A DNA stretch of 7,775 nucleotides from contig JANYAL010000028.1 in the NCBI GenBank assembly GCA_025361325.1, positions 1 through 7,775 of the forward strand. The letters run 5' to 3'. Source of the stretch: Bacteroidota bacterium. GTDB lineage: Bacteria > Bacteroidota > Bacteroidia > Chitinophagales > Chitinophagaceae. The notes below the pieces were generated by a model. It did not search any database. It was given only the letters and a program-made list of their open reading frames with translations, and had not been told where the DNA came from. A program made the translations under genes and the position numbers. This document shows positions 6,745 through 7,775 of the stretch, piece by piece; positions within the stretch are counted from its first letter, which is position 1; the number at the start of each line of letters is the position of its first letter.

Positions 6745-7194
6745 TTATTCCTCTTCCTTCACCTTATTCTTATCTGATTTGACTTCTACAACTTCCGGAA
6801 CAATATAAATATTAGTGGGAACCAGGCGTGCGCTGGTAAGCAGATCCCGGTATCTTTCAGCCTCTGGTTTCTCTACAAAATTTCCAAACTTCAGTTTAAT
6901 AAACGGGTTCTGAAATACCATATATACTTTTTGTTCAGGATATAGTTGGAGTAACTTAGCCCTGATACTCATCACTCTCTCACGGTCATTACTACTAAGT
7001 ACCAAAAGGCGGTAACCTTTTGAAGATTTCAAACTCATCGAATTGAATTCCAATTCTTTCTTTGCTAGGGCATCTAGCCGTGGATCCTTATTGACCACTA
7101 CGGACCCTTTGATCACTGAATCAGTAAGATTGTTTTGCGCGGTTACGACTGTTGTGTAAAGAATTAAAATTAAAATGCCCAATTTCTTTTTCAT
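6745..7194 (-). CDS. Secreted SPOR-domain-like protein
   Basis: A 149-residue protein with a signal peptide (MKKK, hydrophobic residues 5-18, likely cut after TAQ at 20), so it acts in the periplasm. After a short linker comes DPRLDALAKKELEF (37-50), a segment typical of Bacteroidota SPOR-like proteins, then a SPOR-type fold at about 60-135: GYRLLVLSSNDRERVMSIRA, LYPEQKVYMVF, PFIKLKFGNF and EAERYRDLL. SPOR domains bind peptidoglycan lacking stem peptides, usually at division sites; whether this one does is untested. The tail (137-149) is highly charged, ending KVKEEE. It precedes the M20 amidohydrolase in the same direction. Start ATG 7194 is fixed by the signal peptide; there is no Shine-Dalgarno. 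A TAnnTTTG element lies about 60 bp upstream. Confidence 0.8.
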   Translation of the reverse strand: MKKKLGILILILYTTVVTAQNNLTDSVIKGSVVVNKDPRLDALAKKELEFNSMSLKSSKGYRLLVLSSNDRERVMSIRAKLLQLYPEQKVYMVFQNPFIKLKFGNFVEKPEAERYRDLLTSARLVPTNIYIVPEVVEVKSDKNKVKEEE

Positions 7195-7250
7195 CTATAC
7201 TGATTTCTGCAGGGTTTTATTGTGTTTCGTGTCCCCATATTTTGATCCGG

Positions 7251-7283
7251 CAAAGCTATTATATTTATTCGCTAAATGACCAA
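7251..7283 (-). promoter_or_regulatory. Candidate Bacteroidetes promoter for the SPOR-domain gene
   Basis: On the minus strand TAGCTTTG (7258 to 7251) is a full match to the -7 consensus TAnnTTTG. A TTG that could be the core of the -33 element lies at 7283-7281, with a 22-bp spacer, at the long end of the normal range. Transcription would start near 7245, giving a leader of about 50 nt before ATG 7194. Confidence 0.45.
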
Positions 7284-7337
7284 TAAGGTTCAATGAATTA
7301 AAAATACATATTAAAATCAGTTTCAATTCCCACCTTG

Positions 7338-7356
7338 GATTCAAAAACTTTGAATC
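7338..7356. repeat. Perfect 8-bp inverted repeat with 3-base centre
   Basis: GATTCAAA (7338-7345) and TTTGAATC (7349-7356) are exact reverse complements around AAC. It lies about 55 bp upstream of the candidate SPOR-gene -33 element. It could be a regulator binding site; without a T-tract it is not a typical terminator. Confidence 0.5.
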
Positions 7357-7372
7357 ATTTGTTATATTTATC

Positions 7373-7488
7373 TTCATGTTCATAAACACCAAAAGTTAAT
7401 TACATGCCGAATCACTAACTTTGAGATGGAGATTTAAGCCATATATGGGTTGGGGAAATGAATAGGCCATGTATTCATGAACATAAAC
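7373..7488. repeat. Imperfect direct repeat pair TTCATG(TT/AA)CATAAAC
   Basis: TTCATGTTCATAAAC at 7373-7387 recurs as TTCATGAACATAAAC at 7474-7488, 13 of 15 bases identical and 101 bp apart. Both lie in the gap upstream of deoC and the SPOR gene. Low sequence complexity makes chance possible. Confidence 0.4.
7416..7423 (+). promoter_or_regulatory. Possible -7 promoter element facing deoC
   Basis: TAACTTTG matches TAnnTTTG on the plus strand, but no TTTG or TTG sits at the -33 position, and the leader to ATG 7614 would be about 185 nt. Weak. Confidence 0.2.
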
Positions 7489-7613
7489 GTAATAATTACT
7501 AACCGGTAATCAACAAATTTTCCAAAAACAGTAATATTACATAGGAGAACATGATCAAAAAGGCCCTTGAAGTTCTGACTGCTACTTAAAGACCCAAAAT
7601 AATAAAAATATAA

Positions 7614-7775
7614 ATGTCTTCGACAAAGATCATTCCAGATTTCTCCATATCGCCACACATTGACCAGGTGGGTGTTGAGGAAAGAGCAGCCAGATTTACT
7701 AAACGCAGTATCAAACATGAGACCAAGGTAAATGGGCTTAAACTTGCCCTGAACATGATCGACCTTACCACACTG
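7614..7775 (+). CDS. deoC: Deoxyribose-phosphate aldolase, N-terminal part (cut by window edge)
   Basis: An open frame of 54 codons from ATG 7614 to the window end, with no stop. DeoC is a cytosolic class I aldolase that splits 2-deoxyribose 5-phosphate into glyceraldehyde 3-phosphate and acetaldehyde in deoxynucleoside breakdown. Seen: ERAARFTKRSIK (residues 23-34) and the hallmark segment LKLALNMIDLTTL (42-54), which aligns by eye with LKLMDLTTL at the start of the long-form DeoC of enterobacteria. The first 40 residues form the N-terminal extension usual in Bacteroidota DeoC proteins. The catalytic lysine region lies beyond the window. No Shine-Dalgarno is visible; the sequence before ATG is A/T only, as is common in this phylum. 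It is divergent from the SPOR-domain gene. Confidence 0.82.
   Translation, partial: MSSTKIIPDFSISPHIDQVGVEERAARFTKRSIKHETKVNGLKLALNMIDLTTL

Larger units (their letters stand above)
7195..7613. other. AT-rich intergenic region between SPOR gene and deoC
   Basis: 419 bp with no convincing gene, lying between divergent genes. It holds a candidate promoter for the SPOR gene, an 8-bp hairpin at 7338-7356, an imperfect direct repeat (7373-7387 and 7474-7488), a 10-bp palindrome CCATATATGG (7439-7448) and a TAACTTTG match (7416-7423) that would suit a long-leader deoC transcript. A minus-strand frame at 7195-7392 could encode a short protein whose TAG directly precedes the SPOR ATG, but its composition is not gene-like. 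Confidence 0.6.

Noticed and set aside
7434..7771. Minus-strand frames at the right edge
   Set aside because: Antisense to the deoC start; their products show no motif while the plus-strand frame matches DeoC.
1..7775. CRISPR array, insertion sequence, tRNA or rRNA
   Set aside because: No regularly spaced repeats, transposase-like protein, terminal inverted repeats or cloverleaf-type sequence were seen by eye on either strand.

Overview
The window looks like chromosomal DNA from a Bacteroidota species, most likely Chitinophagaceae or a close relative. The evidence is moderate GC in genes with AT-rich gaps, mostly absent Shine-Dalgarno sequences, several matches to the Bacteroidetes -7 element TAnnTTTG, and proteins of recognisable Bacteroidota type (DPRLDAL-type SPOR protein, alkylglycerol-monooxygenase-like desaturase family protein, DeoC with an extended N-terminus). 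No rRNA, tRNA, CRISPR array, insertion sequence or phage gene was seen.

Layout. 1-520 (minus) is the N-terminal part of a membrane fatty acid hydroxylase / sterol desaturase family protein that runs off the left edge. Divergent from it across 48 bp is a proline racemase family enzyme (569-1585, plus) with both catalytic cysteines, best read as 4-hydroxyproline 2-epimerase. After a 293-bp gap with a palindrome follows a DadA-like FAD-dependent D-amino acid dehydrogenase (1879-3123, plus). Together these two can carry out the first two steps of trans-4-hydroxy-L-proline breakdown: epimerisation to cis-4-hydroxy-D-proline, then oxidation to pyrroline-4-hydroxy-2-carboxylate. The later deaminase and the semialdehyde dehydrogenase are not in the window.

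From 3127 to 7194 four genes lie on the minus strand. In transcription order they are a secreted SPOR-domain protein (7194-6745), an M20 amidohydrolase (6621-5434), a metallo-beta-lactamase/beta-CASP ribonuclease-type protein (5268-3865) and an MgtC/SapB family inner-membrane protein (3762-3127). The gaps between them (123, 165 and 102 bp) are long enough for separate promoters, so a single operon is not established. The MgtC gene ends 3 bp from the end of the dehydrogenase gene, in convergent orientation.

7195-7613 is an AT-rich region with no convincing gene, containing small inverted and direct repeats. It separates the SPOR gene from a divergent, right-truncated deoC (deoxyribose-phosphate aldolase, 7614 to the window end), which is easy to miss because only 54 codons are present.

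I see mostly ordinary metabolic and housekeeping genes and no convincing new defence or mobile system. The points most worth checking are the split two-gene hydroxyproline module with its palindrome, the corrected start sites, the truncated deoC and the repeat-bearing gap upstream of it.
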